Assembly (NCBI GenBank): GCA_001466705.2
Contig: LATX02000188.1
Coordinates: 434,001-498,000, forward strand
Length of the DNA: 64,000 bases
Reading direction: 5' to 3'
Source of the DNA: Moniliophthora roreri
Taxonomy: Eukaryota > Basidiomycota > Agaricomycetes > Agaricales > Marasmiaceae
The first letter of the stretch is position 1. Every line of letters begins with the position of its first letter. The notes beneath the pieces were generated by a model. The model saw only the letters and a list, made by a program, of their open reading frames with translations. It made no database searches and had not been told where the DNA came from. Positions 1 to 9,822 of the stretch are shown here, piece by piece. A program made the translations under genes and the position numbers.

Positions 1-729
1 TAATATAAGCATTGCAGTAAGATTGAAGGTGATACAATGTACTAAACATAGAAAATAAGATCTGAAAAGTGTTGAGGGTAATAAGATTGAAGGGAAGATG
101 ACTAAACTCTGGATGTGTTGTCCCATTGGTCTGGCCTATTAGGTTGGACTGGAAGGGCATATACAAGAAAGAAGTATCATTGGCTAGATTGATAAAAAGA
201 TATTGTGAGGTTTCAGTGACAGATAAATAAATACCTCTGGGATGTTGCCACTGCCCATGGTGGCAGTAAGAGAGAAGGAACATGTGTGAAGAGGATGCCA
301 GAGTAAGAAGTTGGGAAGGGAATTTTAAAACTAGCAAAGATGATAGCAGTGTCAGCATAAGTGCTAATCATTGGTATTTGTTACATTACTTGTCTGGCTC
401 AAGACAATAACGACAAACTAAACTAAAGAGATGACATCAGCAAATTGAACACCTAATGATTATGGCAGAAAATAAGCGAAATAGAATATCATGACCAAAA
501 TACATTATTACCTATTTTGGCCTTGATAATGGCAGAAAACAGACTCCACCTAGTGATCATAGAAGATCATGAGCAGAATGGGTGATCATTCATTTTGCCT
601 ATGATTGCCCATTTTCATAAGAGTCAGCCAGCTAGAGAAAATATATATTGTCATCTGGCAGAATTGAACCAGTAACACTACAGTTGCTTTGTCAGCTAAC
701 ACAGCAGCTCAGTCCACAACATAACCACT
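1..729. other. Intergenic or unclassified repeat DNA
   Basis: No convincing coding region on either strand. The sequence is AT-rich and full of stops. It ends at the ACT target duplication (727-729) of the adjacent Harbinger element. A run around 660-720 is faintly tRNA-like but was not accepted as a gene. Confidence 0.5.
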
Positions 730-801
730 AGGTCTCATCAAAGTTGAAGCTGTAGATTGTAGACACTGTAGATCCAGAGCTGTAGATAGTCATGTGAGCC
801 C
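730..801 (+). repeat. Left terminal inverted repeat of Harbinger element
   Basis: 72 bp beginning AGGTCTCATC, exact reverse complement of 3772-3843. It contains no CpG dinucleotide. The outer flank is ACT. Confidence 0.93.
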
Positions 802-1111
802 TGGACCCATGGCAGTAGTGCCAAATATGGAATATACCTTATGGCATGTGTGACAGACCGAAATCGATAAACAATTCTTCATTTCCATGCCATCCAATCG
901 CTCTACTCTGCATGATGAATATGAGTGGAAGTACATCATGTTTATGGCACTCTGTGATTTGCTACAAAATCATCACAGACCATCTGATTCCCGAACTTTA
1001 CTGTGAAACCTTCCATTTGATGTTATAGTGCTTCAGTCAATATGGAATGCTCGATATCTTCAAGCCTGAAAACAGATCCCCAAGCATGGGCAGCTTCATC
1101 TTGCATGGTAA

Positions 1112-2169
1112 TATGCTGCTAACCTAGAACTTCACCTCTGATTTGAGAAGATGCTTTGTGTCTCTCCCTTTATCTTTAATGTGATCTTTGCATTGATCAA
1201 AGATCATCCCACATTCCATAATAATTCTCAGAATTCCCAAGTCCCTGTTAGCATCCAACTTGCTGTTATGCTTTACCGACTGGGTCATTACAGTAATGGT
1301 GCACCAGTTGATGATGTTGCCAGGATGACTGGAATTGGTGAAGGCAGTGTTCACAATTTCACTGAACACTGTTTTTGTGCAATTGAGTCACTTCATGATG
1401 TCTTTGTGAGGCCACTCACAGAAGAGGAGAAGGAGCAGGAGAAGAGATAGATGGAGGAATATATGGGTTTTGAGGGTCTTTGGTGAGAAGGGTACCTGAT
1501 GTATGATGGTACAATTGTTGTACTATATGCACAACCAGGTCTGGATGGTGCAGCATATTACACTCGTAAAGCAAACTATGGAATGAATGTTCAGGTGAGT
1601 AACTGGATAGATCTTTCATGATTTGTCTGACATGATACCAGATTGGAAACACACTATCAAACCTTCAAATTGTTGACTACTCAACTGGACATACAGGCTC
1701 AGCACATGATGCATCTGCTTTCGAATATACTACTGTCTATCACTTTCCTGAGCTTCTCTTCAGAGGAGAAGAGTTTGCTTGGGCAGATTCAGCATATCAT
1801 GCAAGTCCTCACTTAGTTCCAATACACAAGCAACCCTCTTTAAGCTTGGACTACAATGCATATTTTGACCGCAATGTTTCATCCTTCCATGTCCAATCAG
1901 AGCACTGTATGGGTGCATTAAAACAGCAGTTTCAGTGTTTCTGGGGCTTGTGGGTCAAGATCAACTCAAAGGAAGAGCATATGGAGGCCTGCCGATGGAT
2001 TCATGTATGCATAATCCTCCACAATCTGTATATTGATGTGGAAGGTGAGGAAACTCATACAGCAATGATAGAGAGTTATATGGAAGCAGGAGTAGGAGAT
2101 GCTATGGGAGGCACAAGAGGTGAGGACATTGATTATACTGAAGATAGGGCAGGTGAAGTTAAGTGTTGA
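1112..2169 (+). pseudogene. Harbinger (DDE_4-type) transposase, degraded
   Basis: Cut-and-paste transposase. Exon 1 runs to 1594 and exon 2 from 1642 to the TGA at 2167-2169. The 47-nt intron 1595-1641 has GTGAGT and CAG borders and keeps phase 0. The N-terminal helix-turn-helix-like part reads from about 1151. The DDE core follows: first Asp in MYDGT, second in SAHDAS, and the Glu in SEHCMGALK just before a helical C-terminus (EACRWIHVCIILHNL). In-frame stops sit at 1139-1141 (TGA), 1448-1450 (TAG) and 1484-1486 (TGA); each is explained by one C-to-T change. The true start is not visible: the frame is closed by TAA at 1109-1111. The catalytic triad itself looks intact, and family identity is well supported. 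Confidence 0.87.
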
Positions 2170-2316
2170 TGTCTTGCTAAAGAGCTGGCTCATGTACATG
2201 GCAAAAACTTTGTATTTCCTGAAAATTATCTACCTGAACTGTAACTAGGAGAGTACTAAATAATGCTGTAACATATGGAAGATCTGGCAATTATTTTTAG
2301 ATAATTCTGCAAGTCA

Positions 2317-3651
2317 TCACTGCTCTCCTTCACTGTCCTCAATGTCCCAGTAAGGTGATCTAGCTCTAGATGGAGAAGATGGAGGTGAAGGGGAACTCTC
2401 ATACTTCTTTAGCCTTCTGTCAATAGAGCAGATCTTATGCTTTGTTGTTCTTGGAGTATAAATACCTGCCTCGAAAAGTCTAAGAGCAGTGGCCTTCTCA
2501 CTGTGATAATGGGCATGATCTTTCTCCTTGGCATCAGTAGCAGCCTCTTGCTCAGCAGTAGCAATATGCTTCCTGTATAATCATTAGCACTGAACATGAT
2601 GTTAGAAGTCAGTACATACTGGTAGATGTCACCAAGCAGTTCATCAAACCCATGCTTTTTTGGAATACGAGGAACAGCAGCCAATGATGCTATCTGGCTG
2701 TTTGAAAGTCCTGATGACTGAGAGAGAGTTCCAGACTGCAAGGTTGATGATAGTGATGTAGAAGATGTTTGACCAACAGAAGGAGGTGTTGGAGTTGGCA
2801 TGGAAGTAAGAGATGCACCTTGGGGTTGAGGAGTAGCAGGAGGTGCAGGAGAAGGTATTGGGGCAGCCTGAGGCTGGTTTCAAAGAATAGGGTCGATAAG
2901 TTCATCAGGGATGCTATTGCCATAGCATTGAAGCCAGATTGTCTCACAACCATTGGGTGTCACACCAGTAGTGACTGTTGGGGGTGTGATATTGGCCCAT
3001 GTAGACAAAATATGGTGAAGACGAGGAAAAAACTTGAAATTTCCAACAATCTGATCTGAGAAAATGAGATTAGCTTTATATGCAAAAGGAATTAAAGAAC
3101 ATAAACTCACTCCAGATATTCTTTGCCTCAACAGGAGTATTATGATCAGGACCCTCAGGTAGAATGTAAAACTGGAGTGAGACATCATTGGTGTCAGTTG
3201 TGGTTTCTTCATGCTCAACACCTTCTCCAGTCTGATGGAGGCATGTAGCATGTTCCTTGTAGGTTGAATGCAAGCTAAGGAGCAAAGAAATGAGAAATAA
3301 AGTAAAACACAAAAGGAAATCACATACTCTTCCCACTGGGACTTTACACACTCACCAGTCTTCTTTGGATTTATCTGGTGATACTCTGGCCACATGACAG
3401 CTCTGATTCCTTGAAAAATCTTTGTCTTTGAGTCACCACTAGAGTTCTATGGAATCAAAATCAGTAAAGCAGTTGGCTAGGAATAAATTAAGACATACCT
3501 CGCTCTGTGCTTTACCCACAATAACTTTCATGTTTGAAGGAATCTCAACTTGTTCGATTAGTTCCCATATCTTTGCACTGTCATTGGTGGACCATGGGAA
3601 AGTCAGTAGAGATATTCCTTTGTTGGTGGAGCGAGGCTTACAGGCTGCCAT
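2317..3651 (-). pseudogene. Harbinger accessory Myb/SANT-like DNA-binding protein
   Basis: Second gene of the Harbinger element; in this superfamily such proteins bind the TIRs and help transposase reach the nucleus. Five exons: 3651-3499, 3446-3328, 3274-3111, 3055-2620, 2572-2317. They are joined by four introns of 47-55 nt with GT/AG borders and total 1128 nt (376 codons with stop), which supports the model. The N-terminus carries a SANT-like block (FPWSTNDSAKIWELIEQ), then MWPEYHQINPKKTGE and VKSQW. The middle is Pro/Ser/Thr-rich, and a charged helical tail ends in WDIEDSEGEQ. One in-frame TGA at 2882-2880 (DPIL-stop-NQPQ) replaces an expected CGA. The start was chosen at ATG 3651, the first Met before the SANT block. 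Confidence 0.82.
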
Positions 3652-3771
3652 AATAAGATTATCATAAACCAAACAAGAAATGAGCATGGATATCATACAG
3701 CAAAAGCAAGAGCAGAGGAGGTACAGTCACAATGTCACATTTCGATAGGCCAGATACATGATGGAACCCTC

Positions 3772-3843
3772 GGGCTCACATGACTATCTACAGCTCTGGA
3801 TCTACAGTGTCTACAATCTACAGCTTCAACTTTGATGAGACCT
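3772..3843 (-). repeat. Right terminal inverted repeat of Harbinger element
   Basis: 72 bp, perfect inverse of 730-801, followed by ACT at 3844-3846. Confidence 0.93.
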
Positions 3844-4055
3844 ACTGTGCCAAAGTGCCATATAACATGTTTCTGTACCTAATACAATATATCTTCTTGC
3901 CTCCACAGCTAATTCAGGGAGAACCTGCATTCCCCTGGCCTTGGCTAGTGTTTTTATCAGTCAGAACCTTAACTAATAAGTCTTCTCTACCATATAGACC
4001 CCTCTCTCTGTGTCTTAGAAGGCAGAAAAAAATTGAGTCTTATGATCTTCCATTT

Positions 4056-4240
4056 TCTTCCATTTTTGCCCATAATCAGCAACTAAAATTATTTCTGCTC
4101 ATTTTTGGCCATTTTCTTCCATAATCAGCAACCAAAATCATTTTCCCTCATTTCCTGCTATACTCATCCATGATCAGTAACTGAAATCATTTTTTCTCAT
4201 TATCTGCTATGCTTAACAATGGAAATCATTTTTATTTATA
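4056..4240. repeat. Degenerate tandem repeat, roughly 55-60 bp unit
   Basis: A unit resembling CCATAATCAGCAACCAAAAT followed by CATTTT-rich sequence recurs three to four times with drift (starting near 4070, 4120 and 4170). It is non-coding. It lies between the Harbinger element and the R1 LTR, and I cannot assign it to either. Confidence 0.55.
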
Positions 4241-4296
4241 ATACTTTATGACACAGACCAAAATAGATTATCATTCATGCTCAATAGCTGCATGAT

Positions 4297-4717
4297 TTGC
4301 TGATGTGATGTCTCTGTAGTAGAGTTTGCAAAGGTTCAAGTTCGAGAGTTTGAGTTTGAGTTTGTTTGTTATGAGTAAGACAAGGTATGATTAACCAGGT
4401 CAAGCTGAAGAGCTAAGATGCTGGTCTGTAGGTTTAAATACATTGCAAGTATCTACTGTCTCTATTTAGTAAGTTGAAAGAGAACTTGTAATACTATGAG
4501 GTGTTCAGGTTTTGGAATATGCATAGGACAGCTGGAAAACAGGTGAAACAGCATAAGTACAGAAGTAGATGGAAAAGGGAACTGGGAACATGTACATGTC
4601 TGACATAGAAGGGAATTATATGAAGATGATAGAACTTCAAGGAATAAAAGAAGATGGTCAGCAGGTATAGTTTAGGAAATGTACAGAGTGTAATGTCACA
4701 TGAAGAAAGCTGTAACA
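4297..4717 (-). repeat. R1 3' LTR
   Basis: On the minus strand it starts TGTTACAG at 4717. It shares with the R6 LTR the GGTTCAAGTTCGAG and AACCAGGTCAAGCTGA blocks in the same order. The far end near 4297 is blurred by decay and no target duplication could be confirmed. The accessory ORF frame closes just before it. Confidence 0.6.
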
Positions 4718-4739
4718 TTACCTCTCTGTTAGGTTTGAG

Positions 4740-5345
4740 ATTCTATTCTCAAACATAGTCTCCATTGTAGCATGCTGTTTATCTAGCAACCTGGTCAATC
4801 CATCCATTTCATTTTGCAGCCTCCTTCTACCAGTCCAGTCTCCAGAAATCACTATTGAAGGCTGATCTAGGAGGTCCTCAAGGTAGCATTTCTTTCAAGA
4901 CAACACTTTCTTCTGCCTTTCATGGTTTAGGATCTTCAAGCTTTGAGCATTGTGCTACATCCATTCCACAAAACTGATGTTAGAGTCTATAACACATTTT
5001 ACAGATGTAATGGTCAATGAATTCATTGACAACTTCAGGGTGATGGCATCTGATAATTCCCACAGGAGTTTGATCTGCAGTTTTCAATGTGTAGCAGCAT
5101 GGTGCTTCACAAGAAACTGGGCTCTCCTTCTGGAATAGTCATCTCTATGTTGAGGATGGGAGTGATCCAAAGTTCCATTCTGTTGTCAATAGTAGTGGAA
5201 AAAGGGGCTAATTCAGCATTGTAATATGAGGAGATTGGTATGAGATAGGTTGGAATGGGATTTTAATAGAAATGTGCTTGTTTTTTGCAGTGAAAGAAAA
5301 GGTAACAGATTGTGTCAAAGAAGTTATTGGTGGGCAGTGTGGTGA
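4740..5345 (-). pseudogene. R1 accessory ORF, type II (Cys/His-rich), decayed
   Basis: Homologue of the R4 post-pol protein, not recognised as any known family. Shared blocks on the minus strand: CEAPCCYT, PVGIIRCHHPE, ICKMC and HQFCGMD, in the same order and spacing as R4 (CEAPCCYT, PVGVIRCYHPD, VCTRC, HRFCGMD). It follows the pol stop directly, as in R4. Several in-frame stops (for example TAA between YRL and HQFC) and a missing ATG show it is dead here. Cys/His spacing suggests a metal-binding fold, but the role is unknown. Confidence 0.72.
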
Positions 5346-5351
5346 GGATGC

Positions 5352-6436
5352 CTATGCTAATCTGTTCTTGACTTTATAGTCAAGATAGATGTCTATAGTG
5401 TGTATGAATCTATTCTTTTTCATCCATCTATTATAGGAAGAGTTGTACTCTTTCCAGGACACAAGGTATCTTGTGGGCTTCCTCTTTGAGGAATGTCCAA
5501 TGATTACTTCTATTTTGAATTCTTCTCCTCTGTCAATTATGTCTGAAGATGGTTCTAGGAAATTTGGTCCATAGATTTCATTCTTCTTGTATGGCAAAAG
5601 AAGTCCAGTGTGGAATACAGAGTGAATTTGTCATTGGAATGGCAGTTTCAACCAGTCTGAGGCTTCTTCTATTCTGAAAGGCCTTTCTCTTTTTGGAGAT
5701 AATTTTAGAGATGGGTAGCCTAGAGAGAGATTCTTTCCTTCTAACCACACTTTCTGACTCTTTTTGAATTTGTTGAAGGTCCTTCTGTTTCATTTCTTCA
5801 TTCTTTGCCTTGCAATGTCCAACATGGCTGATGTCTCTTCTCAAAGGTGCTTTAACTCCACTACTCTTTCCTCTACTGATGGAATATCAGATTTTTTGAA
5901 GACCATTGGAAGTGGTCTTGGGTGATACCCCATCATTAGGTAAAACAGGGATTGTTTTGTAGTGGAATGTGTTTGGTGATTGTGTGCAAATTCTGTGAAA
6001 TGAAACAGGTTTTTCCACTTGGTTTATTTCTTGGAGCAAAAGAAGTAGAGGAAATTTTTGATTTTCTGATTTACTCTTTCAGTTTCTCCATTGGTCTGCA
6101 GATGGTATGTGGTACTCATCAAATGCTTTATCCCTAATAATTGTCCCATCTCCTGGAAGACTTCTGCTGTGAATCTTAGAAATTAGCCTTGTCAGCAATC
6201 TGAATTATCTGTACACATGCACCAATATAGGTTCTGCAGTCTCTGTTGTGTCCATTGTCTTTGTACAAGGTGTGAAAATCACCCTCTTTATAGCTGAATG
6301 GTCTACTATAACCATTATGAAGTTGTAGCCATCAACTAAGGGTAAGTCAGTAATCAGATTCATAGTGCAAACTTTGAAAGGGAACATGTTTTTGGTACCT
6401 TCAAGTGGCTGAGTTGGGACTTGGGTTGGATGTGTA
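5352..6436 (-). pseudogene. R1 pol fragment: integrase core and chromodomain
   Basis: Minus-strand reading gives the integrase core start (VCTMNLITDLP, MVIVDHSAIKRVIFTPC), a degraded middle, and a C-terminal chromodomain (EEFKIEVIIGHS, RYLVSWKEYNSSYNRW) ending at the TAG at 5352. The upstream HHCC zinc domain, RNase H and RT are absent because the copy is cut at 6436. Numerous stops and shifts. In live relatives this region would insert cDNA and the chromodomain would bias target choice. Confidence 0.8.
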
Positions 6437-6863
6437 TGTTAGGACTATGCGGGAGGAATGGGAAGTATGGCCAAATGACTAGAGAAAGTTGTATGAGGAG
6501 TACCATACACAGGCGTGTTTGCTGAAGCTATTGGCAACAGCTCTACTGCCTATGGTAAGGAGTCACATGAGATGAGGGGTCTCGTGTGAGGAGTGACTCA
6601 GACAGGAGATTGCATAGAACAACGTTAATCTTCTACTTAGGTATTGCAGTATTGTACATGCATTTTATATACTAAGTAGTCTATGGCAATGAGGCCAGCA
6701 CATGTACCTACATGAGGACTTTGCAGAACATGCTGCAAGAGAATGTGCTGCAGGCATAGAATTGTGGAGGATGGAAGGAACATGAGGGTAGGAACGTGGA
6801 TGCAGGGTTAGCCACCCCGATACCTCATATGAGTGTTCTTGGCTGAGAGGTACAGGCATAACA
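6437..6863 (-). repeat. R2 3' LTR
   Basis: 427 bp, TGTTATGCC...CCTAACA on the minus strand, same length as 41707-42133 but diverged by many transitions, chiefly at former CpG sites. Contains TATATAA and, about 33 nt downstream, the AAGTAGAAGAT self-priming run. Confidence 0.9.
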
Positions 6864-6880
6864 GTATCCCCCCCTTAGGT
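6864..6880 (-). promoter_or_regulatory. R2 polypurine tract
   Basis: Minus strand reads CCTAAGGGGGGGATAC immediately before the 3' LTR, the expected plus-strand primer position. Confidence 0.75.
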
Positions 6881-6990
6881 TCCGACCCTGGAGGAACATC
6901 ATAGAAAAGGAAACAAGTAGAACAATAGCAGAAGAATGATGTGGAAGATGATAGAAGGAAATTGCCATGTGGCAGTGGAAGGGAATAATG

Positions 6991-6997
6991 TATAAAA
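6991..6997 (+). promoter_or_regulatory. TATA box of R2 antisense gene
   Basis: TATAAAA lies 61 bp upstream of the ATG at 7052 on the + strand, inside R2 but opposite to gag-pol. It suggests an independent promoter for the antisense ORF. Inferred from position and consensus only. Confidence 0.5.
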
Positions 6998-7051
6998 GGG
7001 AAACCTGAAAAAACTTAAAACCCATCGCAACCACCCAAGTTTCAACACATA

Positions 7052-7961
7052 ATGTCGGCTGATGCATCTTCAAGCACCCAACAAAGCACTGATAGCTACA
7101 AGACCATGGAGGAGTACCCAGCTTCCACCATTCCTGACCTGGGTGGCCATATGTATTCTAGGCTGACTCACACCTGGGACAACCCAGAGGTGCTCAAGGC
7201 GATGTCCCTGGACATGCCGATTGTTGAATTCCCAGCTGAGGTTGCTGAACCTGAGTTTCCTCTCCTTCCTGTTCGCAAACCAGGTGAGAGTGCCACTCTC
7301 TACTCGGCTCATACAAGGGTGGCAAGCACTGCACGGAGCTGACTCGAGGCAGACTGGCTGGCTGCATTAGAAGCCCAGGAGGAGCAGCTTGCTGATTGGA
7401 AGCGATAGCGTATCATGTATGAGGAGATCGAGAACGGCCAGATCACAGTGTGGCTAGAGGAGGTGAAGAAGGCTGAGAAGAAGGTCTGGGAGGAGAGGGA
7501 ACACATTGAATGTGCTGAGAAGGAGAGGGTGGAGAAGGAATGAGTGGAGAGGCTGAAGAGGGAGCGGAAAGAGTGTGCTTGTGTGAGGAACATGACACCA
7601 GCTGCGGGTGAGGGTGATGGGATCTACAAGATGCCTCGTGCAAAGTGGTCAGCTGAAGGGAAGAAGGGTAAGAGAGTCACCAAGTTCAGATTTGACAGTG
7701 TTGAAGTACCCTCCCCAGGTGCTTCCTGGAAACATGCAAGAAGTCCAGCGGGTTCACCATCTGAAGGTTGGAAGTGTACGAGGGTGGAGCCGGGTCCAAG
7801 TGAGGAAGGGGTCTGGACAACAGTGGAGGAGGGGCAAGGTATGTTGTACAGGATTTCGCTCAGATGAGGCTGACTAGCAGTAGAATGTGACAATTGCCAG
7901 AGATGAAAGAAGAACCCAGTGGCCTGCGAGAGGCAAATCGAGACACGAGATGGTCAGACTT
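7052..7961 (+). pseudogene. R2 antisense ORF, 5' part (coiled coil and Cys-rich)
   Basis: This reads opposite to R2 gag-pol, between the pol stop and the 3' LTR. It begins MSADASSSTQQS, followed by DLGGHMYSRLTHTWDNPEVL. Next comes a long Glu/Lys/Arg-rich stretch (about residues 100-185) likely to form a coiled coil, then KGKRVTKFRFDSVEVP and the first half of a Cys cluster (CDNCQR...ACERQ). All pieces from 7052 to 7961 lie in one frame. Its stops are mostly TGA, consistent with CGA decay. R3 interrupts it after 7961, and the reading continues in the same frame at 21575. Function unknown; the Cys spacing recalls fungal Cys-cluster DNA-binding proteins (inference). Confidence 0.68.
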
Positions 7962-8396
7962 TGTTACGTTTTTCCTACCCTGTCCCTATGCTTCCCTTTC
8001 TGATCAGACATGTACACCTTCCTAGCCCCCTTTTCCCTCTTACATTTATGCTTCTCATTCCATCAGACTTATTACACTCTCCCAGTACCCCATTTCTTTA
8101 TCAGAACATTTGCTATATCCCAACTTCATCGGTATTTATTACCATATCATCATAGTTATCGGACGTTTGCGTAATGTAGATTACATGACAGGTTGTAACA
8201 TATTTAAGTGCTCAAGCTAGGACTTTGAATCCTCAGCTTGACCTAGTTAATATTACTTGTGTCATTGCTATGATGAAGGACCTCTGAACTTCAGCACCTG
8301 CTGAATGAACTCCAACTTGAACTTGAGAATTACTTGTGAAGGGGCTTTACCTTTCATAAGTAGTTGAGTTGACGTTGCTGTGCAAGTAATGTAACA
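7962..8396 (+). repeat. R3 5' LTR
   Basis: 435 bp, TGTTACG...GTAATGTAACA. TATTTAAG at about 8201-8208 is followed by TCAGCTTGACCT at 8233-8244, the presumed RNA 5' region. Confidence 0.93.
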
Positions 8397-8412
8397 CAAG
8401 GTCAAGCTGATC
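8397..8412 (+). promoter_or_regulatory. R3 primer-binding site (self-priming type)
   Basis: AGGTCAAGCTGA at 8399-8410, three bases after the LTR, is the exact complement of TCAGCTTGACCT at 8233-8244 in the LTR. Confidence 0.68.
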
Positions 8413-8456
8413 GATTGCTGACCTATCGAGGTTTAGGCATCATCTAGGAAAACAAG

Positions 8457-8846
8457 ATGCCACCACAGACAGAATCCCAGATTGAGAAGGACATCGTGGA
8501 AGCAGAAGAGCGCCAGTGTGGGTTACAAACCCAATCCAGGTGGACAAGCGATCCCACTATTAACCCGGGCATTGTGCAGGGAATTGCTGACCCCCTTGCC
8601 ACTGCCATCGCTAATGAATCTGTTACCAACAGAGACACCAGAAGAGCACCTCAAAACAAGGAGAACCTTGACCCTGTTATCCATCACGACTGGCTTAGGG
8701 GAGATCAGATCCGAAGAAGAAACATCTCCTTCTACACTGAAGAAGCCCGAACTCGATATATCGAATACCTCCTCGACCTCAGTAGAGGAATCGGACCCCT
8801 TTCAACGCCTCCTTCATGCACTAAAGAACAGCCCCAGATCAACTAA
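8457..8846 (+). CDS. R3 leader ORF (ORF0), frame-fused
   Basis: A 129-residue ORF ending 19 nt before the gag ATG at 8866. Its first third (IEKDIVEAEERQ) matches the gag-frame leader of R9. An 11-nt deletion relative to R4 then switches it into the alternative frame, which holds WTSDPTIN and QNKENLDPVIHHDW, shared with R4 (WTSDPTVN, QNKENLDPIIHSNW). Function unknown. The fused reading is probably an artefact of the deletion, but the alternative-frame half is conserved. Confidence 0.45.
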   Translation: MPPQTESQIEKDIVEAEERQCGLQTQSRWTSDPTINPGIVQGIADPLATAIANESVTNRDTRRAPQNKENLDPVIHHDWLRGDQIRRRNISFYTEEARTRYIEYLLDLSRGIGPLSTPPSCTKEQPQIN

Positions 8847-8865
8847 ACAACCTCAGATTGAAGAG

Positions 8866-9822
8866 ATGTCGGAAGACAAGAGACCTTCGGGAAGCAGGCC
8901 TAAGGTAGAACCAACGGCAGAAGAAGCAGTGATTGGTACCACCGTACTGGTACAGGTGGTAGCGGCTGAGAAGGAAGTGAAAGTGGCACTACCAAGAGCC
9001 TTCACTAGACATCAAAAAGACGTGAAGAAGTTCCTCAGGGAAGTACAGTTGTACATCGCCCTTAACTCCAGAGCATTTACCATGGATCAAGCGAAGAAAA
9101 TTTTCTTCCTTTTCTACATGACTGATGGCCCAGGAGAGTTCTGGAAGAACAACAAGACAGATCTTCTACTCGCATTTGATCCAGAAGCAGAGAAGGTCTT
9201 ATAGATAGACTTTGTAGAAGATTTCAAAACATCTTTCAAACCCCTTGACACTGCGCTGGAAGCCCAGCTGAAGCTTCGAGACCTGAAAATGAAGGAAAGG
9301 GCTGATGAATACACATACCAATTCTCTTATCTGGCCAAGCAAACCAGATACAACGACGCAGCACAGATCATAGTGTTCAAATGAGGGTTACCCAAGAGCT
9401 TGGTTCTGAAGATTATGACCCGACCCGAAGGAACACCCACCAACATCAAGGACTGGATGAATGCTGCAATCCTCTTTGATGAAAGTTACAAACAGGCCCA
9501 GGAGTATGGAAGGACATGGGATGAAGACAATGGGAGAAAGCCAAATCGAAACTTCCGGAAGAAGGAAGAAGTTGCCATCAAGCAGATTTCGGAGATAGAC
9601 TGAAAGGAATACATGGCAAAGGGACTATGTTTCTGCTGCGGCAGAGGAGGTCATCAAATCAGAGACTGCCCAGACAGTCCGAAGAAGGATGAGAAGAAGA
9701 AAGAAGAGCCAAAGAAGCTGACTAGAGAGGAATGGTATGCCAAGATTAAGGCGTTGGTAAATGATCAGCCAGAAGAAGAAAAGAATTCATTGATTGATCT
9801 CATGGAACTGGAGGGTTTTTGA
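8866..9822 (+). pseudogene. gag: R3 gag
   Basis: Capsid/nucleocapsid homologue starting MSEDKRPSGSRP. The retrotransposon gag core is in the middle (RAFTRHQKDVKKFLREVQLY, YMTDGPGEFWKN). A zinc knuckle near the C-terminus, CFCCGRGGHQIRDC, fits CX2CX4HX4C. Internal stops: TAG 9202-9204 (Trp TGG in R4), TGA 9382-9384 and TGA 9601-9603 (CGA in R4). The ORF ends in the GGGTTTT heptamer (9813-9819) followed by TGA, where a -1 shift would enter pol. The same start is used by R4 (MAEDKRPSGS). Confidence 0.88.

Larger units (their letters stand above)
730..3843. mobile_element. PIF/Harbinger-type DNA transposon, 3.1 kb
   Basis: The element is bounded by 72-bp terminal inverted repeats that are identical base for base (730-801 and 3772-3843) and flanked by a 3-bp duplication ACT (727-729 and 3844-3846), the TSD length expected of PIF/Harbinger. 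Inside are the two genes typical of the superfamily: a DDE transposase on the + strand and a Myb/SANT-like protein on the - strand, ending towards each other. Both carry in-frame stop codons, mostly TGA where CGA is expected, so this copy is probably not autonomous. The superfamily call rests on gene content, TSD length and protein motifs together. Confidence 0.9.
4297..6436 (-). mobile_element. R1: truncated Ty3/gypsy chromovirus, minus strand
   Basis: Read on the minus strand the order is a truncated integrase, chromodomain, type II accessory ORF, then a 3' LTR. The 5' part (gag to early integrase) is missing: the sequence stops dead at 6436 against the R2 LTR. The LTR carries the clade signature TCAGCTTGACCTGG (complement of 4399-4412). 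Integrase and chromodomain resemble those of R8. The left limit is uncertain. Confidence 0.75.

Noticed and set aside
655..720. Possible tRNA-derived SINE on the minus strand (GGTTCAATTC resembles a B box)
   Set aside because: No credible A box, cloverleaf or second matching copy. The similar run at 4296-4345 is better explained as part of the R1 LTR.
846..1028. 60-codon ORF just inside the left Harbinger TIR as a gene
   Set aside because: No match to transposase N-termini, no conserved motif, and not in frame with the HTH region.
6437..6863. Classical repeat-induced point mutation (RIP)
   Set aside because: Differences concentrate on CG, not CA as in Neurospora RIP. A basidiomycete CpG-directed version or plain methyl-C deamination remains possible.
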